Source of the DNA: Solibacillus sp. FSL K6-1523
Lineage (GTDB): Bacteria; Bacillota; Bacilli; Bacillales_A; Planococcaceae
Direction: 5' to 3'
Assembly: GCF_038005225.1 (NCBI RefSeq)
Contig: NZ_JBBOSU010000001.1
Location: 3,336,001-3,400,000 of the forward strand
Length of the DNA stretch: 64,000 bases
The translations under genes and the position numbers were made by a program. Positions 44,172 through 52,079 of the stretch are shown here, in pieces. Positions within the stretch are counted from its first letter, which is position 1. Each line of letters opens with the position of its first letter. The notes below the pieces were generated by a model. It was not told the DNA's origin. It worked only from the letters and a program-made list of their open reading frames with translations, and made no database searches.

Positions 44172-45368
44172 TTATAAACCTGCTTTTTCCTGTAATGCTG
44201 CTGCTTTATCTGTCTTTTCCCAAGAAACATCTAGATCTGTACGACCGAAGTGACCGTATGCTGCTGTTTGTTTATAAATTGGACGACGTAGATCAAGCAT
44301 TTTAATAATGCCTGCTGGGCGTAGGTCGAATAATTCACGTACCCACTCCACCATTTGGCTTTCTTCCACTTTTCCTGTACCGAATGTATCGACAGCAATT
44401 GATACAGGTTGTGCAACGCCAATTGCGTATGCCAGTTGTACTTCTGCACGATCCGCAAGTCCTGCTGCTACAATATTTTTTGCAACGTAACGTGCTGCAT
44501 ATGCTGCTGAACGGTCAACTTTTGTTGCATCCTTACCAGAGAATGCTCCACCACCGTGACGTGCATAACCGCCGTACGTATCAACGATAATTTTACGACC
44601 TGTTAAACCTGCATCACCTTTAGGTCCACCAATAACGAAACGACCTGTTGGGTTGATGAAGTATTTCGTCGCTTCATCTAATAATTCAGCCGGTACGATT
44701 GGTTGAATCACATATGCTTTCATATCTGCTTGAATTTGCTCTAATGTTGCTTCTTCATCATGTTGTGTTGAAATAACAATTGTATCAACACGCACTGGTT
44801 GATCGTTTTCATCATACTCAATCGTTACTTGTGTTTTACCATCTGGACGTAAATACGCAAGCTCGCCTGATTTACGAACTTCTGCTAAACGACGTGCTAA
44901 TTTATGTGCTAATGAAATTGGTAACGGCATAAGCTCTGGTGTTTCGTTACATGCATAACCAAACATTAAACCTTGGTCACCCGCGCCAATTGCTTCTAAC
45001 TCTTCATCTGTCATCGAGCCTTCACGTGCTTCTAATGCTTGGTCAACACCTTGCGCGATGTCAGGTGATTGTTCACCAACAGCTACAAGAACCGCCAAGT
45101 TTTCTGCGTCAAAGCCGTATTTACCGCGCGTATAACCGATACCTGCTACTGTATCACGGATAATTCCCTTCATATCTACATATGTTGACGTTGTAATTTC
45201 TCCAGAAACTAATACTAAGCCTGTTGTTACCGTAGTTTCACAAGCTACACGTGCATTCGGATCTTCTGCTAAAATAGCATCTAAAATGGCATCTGAAATT
45301 TGATCGCAAATTTTATCTGGATGCCCTTCTGTTACACTTTCTGATGTAAACAGTCGACGATTTTTCAT
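44172..45368 (-). CDS. metK: S-adenosylmethionine synthetase
   Basis: Makes SAM from methionine and ATP. 398 residues with all family signatures: [17 protein letters not shown] near residue 10, the hexapeptide [12 protein letters not shown] near 115 and the phosphate loop GGGAFSGKD near 265. Regulated by a SAM-I riboswitch in its leader (45656-45850). Its place opposite pckA is conserved in Bacillales. Confidence 0.97.
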   Translation of the reverse strand: MKNRRLFTSESVTEGHPDKICDQISDAILDAILAEDPNARVACETTVTTGLVLVSGEITTSTYVDMKGIIRDTVAGIGYTRGKYGFDAENLAVLVAVGEQSPDIAQGVDQALEAREGSMTDEELEAIGAGDQGLMFGYACNETPELMPLPISLAHKLARRLAEVRKSGELAYLRPDGKTQVTIEYDENDQPVRVDTIVISTQHDEEATLEQIQADMKAYVIQPIVPAELLDEATKYFINPTGRFVIGGPKGDAGLTGRKIIVDTYGGYARHGGGAFSGKDATKVDRSAAYAARYVAKNIVAAGLADRAEVQLAYAIGVAQPVSIAVDTFGTGKVEESQMVEWVRELFDLRPAGIIKMLDLRRPIYKQTAAYGHFGRTDLDVSWEKTDKAAALQEKAGL

Positions 45369-45655
45369 TTCATTTCCTCCTAGGTCACTTTGCTAAATTG
45401 ATACGGTACTCGTTACCCATGTCCGGTTATAATTCAAATTTTGTTTTTACTTTCATCCCCACTTATGAAGATGGGGGACTTCCGCTAAAAACAAGCTAAT
45501 TATAAACGCCAAGCTTCACTGCTTTAACACGAGGGTTTTGAAAGGTTATTTATTTATGATTAAAATTAGAATTCATTTGTAAAATCACATTTTGCCTCTT
45601 TACGATTCACAGGAATTATTTCATCCCTTATTGACCCTATAAAGAACACCAAAAT
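45369..45655 (-). other. metK leader, distal part
   Basis: About 290 nt of untranslated leader between the riboswitch terminator and the metK start. I see no gene here; short self-complementary patches such as CCCCACTTATGAAGATGGGG occur. Confidence 0.45.
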
Positions 45656-45850
45656 AAAAAAACCCCTTCACTCACATAGTTGCGCTTACCACGCGTGAGG
45701 AAAGGGGGAATATGTTTCGTTACCTTTCACTCTTATCGTTCAAGGGAAATTCCCCTTGCATCAGGTTGGCACCAACACGTTACGTTATGACACGTATTGC
45801 AGGTTGCCGGGTTTCATAGGGCCTGACCCTCCACCAGCTCGGGATAAGAG
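45656..45850 (-). promoter_or_regulatory. metK: SAM-I (S-box) riboswitch of metK
   Basis: Minus-strand aptamer 45729-45850 begins CTCTTATC and closes with GATAAGAG. It contains the core GGTGGAGGG, GGCCCTATGAAACCCGG and CAACC elements of S-box RNAs. A terminator follows (CCCCTTTCCTCAC / GTGAGTGAAGGGG, then T run; 45656-45707). High SAM should favour termination. Confidence 0.95.
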
Positions 45851-45867
45851 TATCCGTTCAATTAAAC

Positions 45868-45896
45868 ATCTTACGTTAAAAACGTTTTAACGTCAA
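45868..45896 (-). promoter_or_regulatory. SigA-type promoter of the metK leader
   Basis: TTGACG (45891-45896), 17 nt, TAAGAT (45868-45873), directly upstream of the S-box. Confidence 0.8.
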
Positions 45897-45976
45897 TTAA
45901 TTTTGTCTTATTTTTAAAACTTTCCTAAATATGAAAAAAATTTTTCTCTAATTAGTATAGATAATTGGAGGCAATG

Positions 45977-45985
45977 TGTTATACT
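45977..45985 (+). promoter_or_regulatory. probable extended -10 promoter of pckA
   Basis: TGT-TATACT with no convincing -35; about 67 bp before the pckA start codon. Confidence 0.45.
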
Positions 45986-46052
45986 ATTTTTGAATTAACA
46001 AACCACTCCCCTCCACAAGGGAATACTATGAAAAAAGGATGGTATTTAATCG

Positions 46053-47639
46053 ATGAATTCGGTAGAAATTGCTAACGAGCTGAAAGAACTTTTAAACGGG
46101 GAAAATATTAACAATCAATTATCAGTACCACAATTAGTTGAAAAAGCGACATCACGTGGTGAAGCAACATTAACAGTTGATGGTGCATTACGCGCTGAAA
46201 CAGGTAAATATACAGGACGCTCTCCTAAAGATAAATATACAGTTGAAGAAGATGGCTCTAAAGAAAAAATTGACTGGGGTAAAGTGAATCGTCCAATTTC
46301 ATCTGAAGTTTTCGACAATCTTTATATTAAAGTTATTAATTACTTAAAAGAACGCGATGAATTATTCGTATTTAATGGTTTTGCAGGTGCCGATAAAGCA
46401 TCTCAATTATCAATTAAAGTAATTAACGAATATGCTTGGCACAACCTTTTCTGTCATCAATTATTCATCCGTCCAACTGCAGAAGATTTAGCTTCACATG
46501 CTACAGATTTTACAATCGTATCTGCACCAAACTTCAAAGCAGATCCTGCTGTTGATGGCACAGATTCAGAAACATTTATCATTACATCACTTGAAAAGAA
46601 AATCATTTTAATCGGTGGTACAGAATACGCTGGCGAAATGAAAAAATCAATCTTTGGTATTATGAACTACTTACTACCTGAACAAGGAATATTCCCAATG
46701 CACTGCTCTGCAAACGTTGGTGAAGAAGGCGACGTCGCTTTATTCTTCGGTTTATCTGGTACGGGTAAAACAACTTTATCTGCGGATGCTGACCGTAAAT
46801 TAATCGGTGATGATGAGCATGGTTGGTCTGATAATGGTGTGTTCAATATTGAAGGTGGTTGCTATGCAAAAACAATCAATCTTTCAGCTGAAAAAGAGCC
46901 TGAAATTTACAATGCAATTAAATTCGGTTCAGTTTTAGAAAACGTAGTAGTAGATCCAGAAACACGCGTATGTGACTACGATGATGTTTCATTAACTGAA
47001 AACACACGTGTTGCATATCCGATCGATTATATCGACAATATTGTATTACCATCTGTAGCAGGTCACCCTAAAACAATCGTATTTTTAACTGCGGATGCAT
47101 TCGGTGTGTTACCTCCAGTTTCTAAATTAACAAAAGAGCAAGCAATGTATCATTTCTTAAGTGGTTTCACTTCTAAATTAGCAGGTACAGAGCGCGGCGT
47201 TACTGAGCCAGAACCAGTATTCTCAACATGTTTCGGTTCTCCATTCTTACCACTTCCTGCGACAGTTTATGCAGATCAATTAGGTAAGAAAATTGACGAG
47301 CACGGTTCACAAGTATTTTTAGTTAACACTGGTTGGACTGGTGGCGAATACGGTGTAGGTAGCCGTATGAAGCTTTCTTATACACGTGCAATGGTACGCG
47401 CAGCAATCGAAGGCAAATTAAACGACGTTGAAACAATTCAAGACGCAGTATTCGGATTAAACATTCCAGTAGCTATTGAAGGTGTTCCAACTGAAGTATT
47501 AAACCCTCGTGATGCATGGGCAGATAAAGCCGCTTATGATAAAAAGGCAGCTGAACTTGCTGGTTTATTCAAAAACAATTTCACGAAATTTGCTAATGTC
47601 GATGAAGCAATCGTGAAAAAAGGTGGCCCATTAGCTTAA
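46053..47639 (+). CDS. pckA: phosphoenolpyruvate carboxykinase (ATP)
   Basis: Gluconeogenic enzyme converting oxaloacetate and ATP to PEP and CO2. 528 residues with the kinase P-loop [13 protein letters not shown] near residue 240, the metal site [21 protein letters not shown] and [11 protein letters not shown]. The substrate loop Arg lies in YTGRSPKDK. Divergent from metK as in B. subtilis. Important for an organism growing mainly on amino acids and organic acids. Confidence 0.97.
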   Translation: MNSVEIANELKELLNGENINNQLSVPQLVEKATSRGEATLTVDGALRAETGKYTGRSPKDKYTVEEDGSKEKIDWGKVNRPISSEVFDNLYIKVINYLKERDELFVFNGFAGADKASQLSIKVINEYAWHNLFCHQLFIRPTAEDLASHATDFTIVSAPNFKADPAVDGTDSETFIITSLEKKIILIGGTEYAGEMKKSIFGIMNYLLPEQGIFPMHCSANVGEEGDVALFFGLSGTGKTTLSADADRKLIGDDEHGWSDNGVFNIEGGCYAKTINLSAEKEPEIYNAIKFGSVLENVVVDPETRVCDYDDVSLTENTRVAYPIDYIDNIVLPSVAGHPKTIVFLTADAFGVLPPVSKLTKEQAMYHFLSGFTSKLAGTERGVTEPEPVFSTCFGSPFLPLPATVYADQLGKKIDEHGSQVFLVNTGWTGGEYGVGSRMKLSYTRAMVRAAIEGKLNDVETIQDAVFGLNIPVAIEGVPTEVLNPRDAWADKAAYDKKAAELAGLFKNNFTKFANVDEAIVKKGGPLA

Positions 47640-47707
47640 TCGCTTAGCCCCTAACGAACGACATAACGTTAAACTTTTAACTTCACCATATATTTTATAT
47701 CATAGAA

Positions 47708-47755
47708 AAAAGGCTAACTCGTAAGTAATTTACTTGCAGGTTAGCCTTCTTTTCA
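47708..47755. terminator. terminator between pckA and ytmA
   Basis: AAGGCTAAC (47710-47718) / GTTAGCCTT (47740-47748) with a nested GTAAGTAA/TTACTTGC hairpin; T and A runs on the two sides. Confidence 0.88.
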
Positions 47756-47768
47756 TTTACGACTACAA

Positions 47769-48551
47769 TCAATTATGCGATTTCATCCATTGACAAAGTT
47801 TTTGAACGGTTTCCCGATTAAACTTTGGTGGATAATGATGCTTGTAGCCGCTTGAAAACCACGTTTCCACATGCTTTCCTTCAACCTTTAAATACTTCTC
47901 TAATTGATACGCATGCTCAATGCCTACATGCGCATCTTCTGTACCATGAATAATCAATACGGGCGCTTGAACTTGCTCGATTTCATAGAGGGGCGTCCTG
48001 TTTTCATACTGTTTAGGCACTTTATTCGGCGTGCCACCAATAATGCGTTTTAACCCTCTGCGCATGTCCACCCTTTCCGCGTAAGTAGCCGTCGCATCAG
48101 ACACACCCGCCCATGTGACAATGGACTGTATATCATTTCGTATAATTGCTGTCCACAATACCATCAAGCCACCGCGTGAAAATCCGTATAAGTGAACTTT
48201 ATCTTTCTTTATAAATTGCTTTAACACATCAACACCAAAAACTGCATCATAACGATCTTCCCCGGCGAACTCATCTTTTCCCTCTCCCCCGCGATTTCCA
48301 CGGTAATAAGGCGCAAACACGACAAAACCTTGTGCTGCAAATTGTGCAATACGCGCAGGACGAACCATACCAATGGATTGTAAGCCCCCACGTAAATAGA
48401 GTAAGCCTTCATAATCTCCTTGCTGTTTCGGACGTGCAAGCAATCCTTTTACCCGTAACCCTTGTGACCAATATGTAACTTCATCTAACCGGATAGCTGG
48501 ATTCGGTGAAGGGTAGTTGCGCATGGTAACAATTTCACCATTGTCTTTCAT
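47769..48551 (-). CDS. ytmA: alpha/beta-hydrolase, prolyl-oligopeptidase-like (YtmA)
   Basis: 260-residue serine hydrolase of the S9 peptidase-like group. The triad is complete: nucleophile in YGFSRGGLMVL (about residue 137), Asp in HGTEDAHVG and His in YKHHYPP. RGGLQSIG at about 54 provides the oxyanion region. Start 48551 lies within the end of ytkD (17-nt overlap) and has its own AGGAAGTG site 7 nt upstream. Substrate unknown. Confidence 0.87.
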   Translation of the reverse strand: MKDNGEIVTMRNYPSPNPAIRLDEVTYWSQGLRVKGLLARPKQQGDYEGLLYLRGGLQSIGMVRPARIAQFAAQGFVVFAPYYRGNRGGEGKDEFAGEDRYDAVFGVDVLKQFIKKDKVHLYGFSRGGLMVLWTAIIRNDIQSIVTWAGVSDATATYAERVDMRRGLKRIIGGTPNKVPKQYENRTPLYEIEQVQAPVLIIHGTEDAHVGIEHAYQLEKYLKVEGKHVETWFSSGYKHHYPPKFNRETVQKLCQWMKSHN

Positions 48552-49002
48552 GATTTTTCACTTCCTGTAACATCTTCTTCATTCCCGCATCGCGCATATA
48601 AAAGCTCAAATTCGGTTGTTGCCAAAGCTCTTCTTCCGTAAGCCATAGCATGCCTTCCGTTTCATAATCGCCAACAAAAGGTTCAATTGATTTTACTCTT
48701 GCTGTAAATACCGCCTTACAAAACGGAATTTCTTCATGCACAATATAATAAGCAAACCATTTCACATCTTCAATATGTACAGTTGCTTCTTCATACACTT
48801 CCCGAACAGCTGCCTCTATCAAAGTTTCATTCGGTTCTTGCTTGCCACCTGGAAATTCGATGCCACGGCGATGATGAATTGTACACAGCCATTTCCCTTC
48901 ATACTGCACAAGCACTAAAACATGCTTTGGTTCCACCTCAAACGGTCCTTCATCAAATCTTAAATCTACTTGAAATCCATTTTCATCAGTAAATGTAAAC
49001 AT
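48535..49002 (-). CDS. ytkD: NUDIX hydrolase YtkD (8-oxo-dGTPase type)
   Basis: 155-residue Nudix enzyme. The Nudix box GKQEPNETLIEAAVREVYEE conforms to GX5EX7REXXEE. B. subtilis YtkD removes 8-oxo-dGTP from the nucleotide pool. The ATG at 49002 gives the family N terminus (MFTF.. versus MYEF..); an ATG four codons earlier touches the AGGAG site. Overlaps ytmA by 17 nt on the 3' side. Confidence 0.87.
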   Translation of the reverse strand: MFTFTDENGFQVDLRFDEGPFEVEPKHVLVLVQYEGKWLCTIHHRRGIEFPGGKQEPNETLIEAAVREVYEEATVHIEDVKWFAYYIVHEEIPFCKAVFTARVKSIEPFVGDYETEGMLWLTEEELWQQPNLSFYMRDAGMKKMLQEVKNHERQW

Positions 49003-49059
49003 CGTTGCGCTCATCTCCTATTCATTAGTAGTGTAGCGAACGAATGGCATACATTCAAC

Positions 49060-49380
49060 TTACAATGTGGCTGCACGCTGAAAATAAGGTAGCTGTTCAA
49101 CAAATTTCTTCGCCTCATTATCACCAAATTCATGGATTAAGGCATAAACTTTTTGAAGACGTCGATCTATATCATGATTGGCTTTGTCCATATGATACGG
49201 TATACAAGGTAAATACGCCCGAAAAGCATTGGATGCCTCTAAATGTTGGATCTGATTAAAGAGCTTTGCGAAAACACGTGCCTTTACCGGTTCCATTTGT
49301 AATATAAATTCATAAGAAGATCCCGGGTAAAAATTACAAGTTAAATGAGAGACTGATATATAAATTTTTTGTTTTTGCAT
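49060..49380 (-). CDS. small hypothetical protein
   Basis: 106-residue soluble protein with no recognised family. It starts MQKQKIYISVSHLTCNFYPG and contains Leu/Phe-rich helices and several His/Cys, ending PYFQRAATL. Good ribosome site GGAGGTG 5-6 nt before ATG 49380. A perfect 10-bp hairpin (49393-49421) sits directly upstream of this site. Coding status is supported by start signals and length but not by homology. Confidence 0.6.
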   Translation of the reverse strand: MQKQKIYISVSHLTCNFYPGSSYEFILQMEPVKARVFAKLFNQIQHLEASNAFRAYLPCIPYHMDKANHDIDRRLQKVYALIHEFGDNEAKKFVEQLPYFQRAATL

Positions 49381-49392
49381 CAATAGCACCTC

Positions 49393-49421
49393 CACTCCTA
49401 AACTGTGCTATTTTAGGAGTG
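49393..49421 (-). promoter_or_regulatory. hairpin abutting a ribosome site
   Basis: CACTCCTAAA / TTTAGGAGTG, 9-nt loop, ending two bases before the GGAGG of the gene at 49380. May insulate or modulate translation. Confidence 0.4.
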
Positions 49422-49452
49422 ATTATGCATAATTTTACTTTTTTAACGAATT

Positions 49453-49488
49453 AAAAATGACATTTGGACGCGATGTCAAATGTCATTT
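49453..49488 (-). terminator. terminator of dps
   Basis: AAATGACATTTG / CAAATGTCATTT, perfect 12-bp stem with T run on the minus strand. Confidence 0.88.
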
Positions 49489-49504
49489 CTTCGTTGAGAT
49501 TTAT

Positions 49505-49948
49505 TTATTTCCCTAAAAACGCATTCAACATCCACGCATGCTTTTCTAGGCTTTGATAATTTGCATTCAATAAATCTTCAGTACGATCATCACCTTCTTC
49601 AGCTGCTGTCGCCATCGTTTTTTTCAATGCTTCCATAATGATTTGGAAATCGGCTATCGTCGTTTTTACCATTTCTTCTGGTGATTCTTCCCTAGCCACT
49701 TCCTGTATAAGTGATATGTTTAAATGCTCTTTTAATGTCGCTACTGGCTTGCCACCTTTAGATAAAATACGTTCTGCGACTTCATCTAAGTTTAATGTGA
49801 CTTCATTATAAAGCTCTTCAAATTTTTCGTGTAATGTAAAAAATGATGGTCCCGTTACATACCAATGATAGTTATGTAATTTTGTGTAAAGGACAGACCA
49901 AGTTGCTACTAATTCATTTAATTCGGAATTTAATTGTGTTTTCGTCAT
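49505..49948 (-). CDS. dps: Dps-family ferritin-like DNA-protection protein
   Basis: 147-residue four-helix mini-ferritin that stores iron and detoxifies peroxide. Ferroxidase ligands appear in LHNYHWYVTGPSFFTLHEKFEELY (His then Asp/Glu positions) and NLDEVAERIL. Start ATG at 49948 has GGAG 8 nt upstream. A GGGTAT element (complement of 50025-50030) with a poor -35 suggests SigB-type stress control, as known for B. subtilis dps; no clear PerR box is seen. Confidence 0.93.
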   Translation of the reverse strand: MTKTQLNSELNELVATWSVLYTKLHNYHWYVTGPSFFTLHEKFEELYNEVTLNLDEVAERILSKGGKPVATLKEHLNISLIQEVAREESPEEMVKTTIADFQIIMEALKKTMATAAEEGDDRTEDLLNANYQSLEKHAWMLNAFLGK

Positions 49949-50299
49949 TTTAATCACTCCATCTTTTTTTTCATACTAAATGATTGGATTAAGTTCCCAC
50001 TAAATCGCATCATTTACCCATATAATACCCTTCTCACATACATTTAGTTGTGACAATTTGTCGACATTATCATTTCTTATTCATTATTTCCTTTCTAATT
50101 AAAATTCAAACATTCAAAATTCAATGTTTAGCCAAAACTTCTGTAAATTTTTATTGTAAAATAGAGTAAGTTCTTCCACTTGAGATGGACGGATTTTATC
50201 AATACCATTACTGTATTTTCGCATGACCCTACTTTTACCGAGAGTAAATAAGACCAAAATGAATGGATTTCGTCTATTATTATAAAATGAGGTGAAATG
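49949..50299. other. intergenic region between dps and the small membrane peptide gene
   Basis: Contains the possible SigB-type -10 GGGTAT for dps (50025-50030 complement). No other feature is clear. Confidence 0.4.
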
Positions 50300-50458
50300 A
50301 TGAGTTTACCAATCGTACTTATTATTATCGTAACAATTATGGGGATTTTTGCATTCGCTATTTTCTTCCTCGCTAAGAAAAATAATGTCTCTTTGAAACA
50401 AACTGTCGATGCAAATCCTGTGCGTACCTACAAAAATGGAGAGCAGGAAAAGAATTGA
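50300..50458 (+). CDS. small membrane protein (YtzI-like)
   Basis: 52-residue peptide: one transmembrane helix ([20 protein letters not shown]) followed by a cytoplasmic-type basic tail ([15 protein letters not shown]). Ribosome site GAGGTG is 5 nt before the second of two adjacent ATG codons. Its stop codon overlaps the TTG start of yidD. The resemblance to B. subtilis YtzI is in size and layout only; function unknown. Confidence 0.7.
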   Translation: MSLPIVLIIIVTIMGIFAFAIFFLAKKNNVSLKQTVDANPVRTYKNGEQEKN

Positions 50459-50691
50459 AAAAACTATTTATTGGGCTCATTCAACTTTATCAAAAATATT
50501 TATCACCAATGAAACCACCCTCTTGTCGCTTTCATCCTACTTGTTCTCACTATGGAGTTGAGGCCATTGAAAAGCATGGTGCGATCAAAGGCTTCATGAT
50601 GACGGTTATCCGCATTTTAAAATGCCAGCCGCTGCACCCTGGTGGTTTCGATCCAGTCCCTGATAAATGGCCTTCGAAAAAAGGAAACTAA
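50455..50691 (+). CDS. yidD: membrane protein insertion efficiency factor YidD
   Basis: 78-residue YidD, an amphipathic membrane-associated factor that assists insertion of membrane proteins. The family pattern [21 protein letters not shown] and [15 protein letters not shown] is intact, with three conserved Cys. Start is TTG, overlapping the stop of the preceding peptide gene (TTGA), with AGGAAAAG upstream. Confidence 0.93.
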   Translation: MKKLFIGLIQLYQKYLSPMKPPSCRFHPTCSHYGVEAIEKHGAIKGFMMTVIRILKCQPLHPGGFDPVPDKWPSKKGN

Positions 50692-50748
50692 CGCTATATG
50701 AGCATTTCCCCGTACAAATTATGCGGGGAAATATAATATAGCTCATTC

Positions 50749-50853
50749 TATCCGTCACATTTTAGTTTCTATCCAACACATTCGCATTTTTATCCGTCAC
50801 TTTCAACTTTCTATCCACCACTTTTACATTTCTATCCGTATTAGCCATATATA
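50749..50853. repeat. 21-bp periodic degenerate repeat (5 units)
   Basis: TATCC occurs at 50749, 50770, 50791, 50812 and 50833, exactly 21 bp apart. Unit approximates TATCCGTCACTTTCAACTTT. The units differ at several bases but keep phase. Confidence 0.85.
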
Positions 50854-50917
50854 CTAACGGTTACACATTAAAACAGCAGCCCACATGATTTATTTAATAA
50901 AGGTTACTGTTTTTTTA

Positions 50918-50982
50918 TTGTGTTTTAGGCAACCATATTGTATGATTAAAAATGTTAAAAATTTAAATCGTAACAATTACTA
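50918..50982 (+). promoter_or_regulatory. znuA promoter and Zur box
   Basis: TTGTGT (50918-50923), 17 nt, TATGAT (50941-50946). Downstream, TCGTAACAATTACTA (50968-50982) matches the Zur consensus TCGTAATNATTACGA at 12-13 positions, indicating zinc-dependent repression. Confidence 0.75.
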
Positions 50983-51000
50983 TTTAGGGAGTTTACATTT

Positions 51001-51963
51001 ATGAAAAAAATATTTATTTTACTTTCGATTTTTGCTGTATTATTAGCTGCTTGTAGCGCAGATCAATCCGCTACTTCTAATAATAATGAACCGACAGACA
51101 ATCAATTATCCATTTACACTACGGTTTATCCATTACAATACTTCACTGAACGCATCGGTGGGGATTTTGTCCATGTTTCCTCTATATACCCTGTTGGCGC
51201 AAACGAACACACGTTTGAACCGACACAAAAGGATATGATGGCTTTAGCAGATGCCGATTTATTTTATTATATCGGGTTAGGCCTTGAAGGTTTTGTTGAA
51301 AATGCGGAGAAAACATTAGCAAAAGAAGATGTGAAATTCGTTGCCACTGCTGCAAATGTAACGGAGGAACAGCTTGATATTTCAACAGGTCACGCGCATG
51401 AAGAAGATGACGGTGATGAAGATCATGGACATCAAGAGCATGATGCACATGTGTGGCTCTCTCCTATCATCTCTCAGGAATTAGCGCGTTCGATTAAAGA
51501 TGAATTAGTGGCGGCGTTACCAGAGCAAGAAGCGCTATTCAACAAAAACTATGAACAGTTATTGACAGAGTTAAATGAACTGCATAACGAGTTAGAATCA
51601 ATGGCTGCCACAACTTCGAAAAAAACGTTTTTCGTATCCCATGCAGCATTTGGTTATTTAGCGGGGCATTATGGTTTAAAGCAAGTAGCAATAGCGGGAT
51701 TAAATTCTCAAAGTGAGCCTTCTCAAAAGGAATTAACAGCAATTGTTGATTTAGCAAAAGAGGAAAACATTCACTCTATTTTCTTCGAGCAAAATGTCTC
51801 ATCTAATTTAACGAAAATCATTCAAAAAGAGTTAGGTGCGGAAACATTAATTTTGCATAATTTAAGTGTCCTTACGAAAGAGGATGTCGCGAATAATGAA
51901 GATTATTTTACGTTGATGCGGAAAAATATGAATGCGTTAACGAAAGCATTGGCGGATTCATGA
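51001..51963 (+). CDS. zinc ABC transporter solute-binding lipoprotein (ZnuA/AdcA type)
   Basis: 320-residue metal-binding lipoprotein: signal with lipobox LLAAC (Cys about 18), metal site His in YPVGANEHTFEPTQKDM, then a His/Asp-rich loop (about 128-145, several HxH pairs) typical for zinc rather than manganese, and VSHAAFGYLAGHYGL with the third ligand. The permease and ATPase genes are not adjacent, so they must be elsewhere. Zur box upstream supports zinc uptake. Confidence 0.92.
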   Translation: MKKIFILLSIFAVLLAACSADQSATSNNNEPTDNQLSIYTTVYPLQYFTERIGGDFVHVSSIYPVGANEHTFEPTQKDMMALADADLFYYIGLGLEGFVENAEKTLAKEDVKFVATAANVTEEQLDISTGHAHEEDDGDEDHGHQEHDAHVWLSPIISQELARSIKDELVAALPEQEALFNKNYEQLLTELNELHNELESMAATTSKKTFFVSHAAFGYLAGHYGLKQVAIAGLNSQSEPSQKELTAIVDLAKEENIHSIFFEQNVSSNLTKIIQKELGAETLILHNLSVLTKEDVANNEDYFTLMRKNMNALTKALADS

Positions 51964-52033
51964 TTTAACTAAGTAGCAATATTTTTAGTGCTGAACCTAG
52001 AATCAAAATGCTTTCCAAACGAATACACAGTAT

Positions 52034-52075
52034 AAAAGAGCTTGAAAGGATATGACTTCCTCTCAAGCTCTTTTC
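52034..52075 (-). terminator. terminator of SLH protein 2
   Basis: AAAAGAGCTTGA / TCAAGCTCTTTT stem. Nearly identical in stem and loop to the hairpin at 56851-56891. Confidence 0.9.
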
Positions 52076-52079
52076 GTTG

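Larger units (their letters stand above)
50692..51000. other. intergenic region between yidD and znuA
   Basis: Holds a hairpin ATTTCCCCG/CGGGGAAAT (50704-50732) without T run, the 21-bp periodic array (50749-50853) and the zinc-regulated promoter. No gene. Confidence 0.6.

Noticed and set aside
50704-50732. Terminator after yidD
   Set aside because: Stable hairpin but no T run on either strand; kept only as a structural note.
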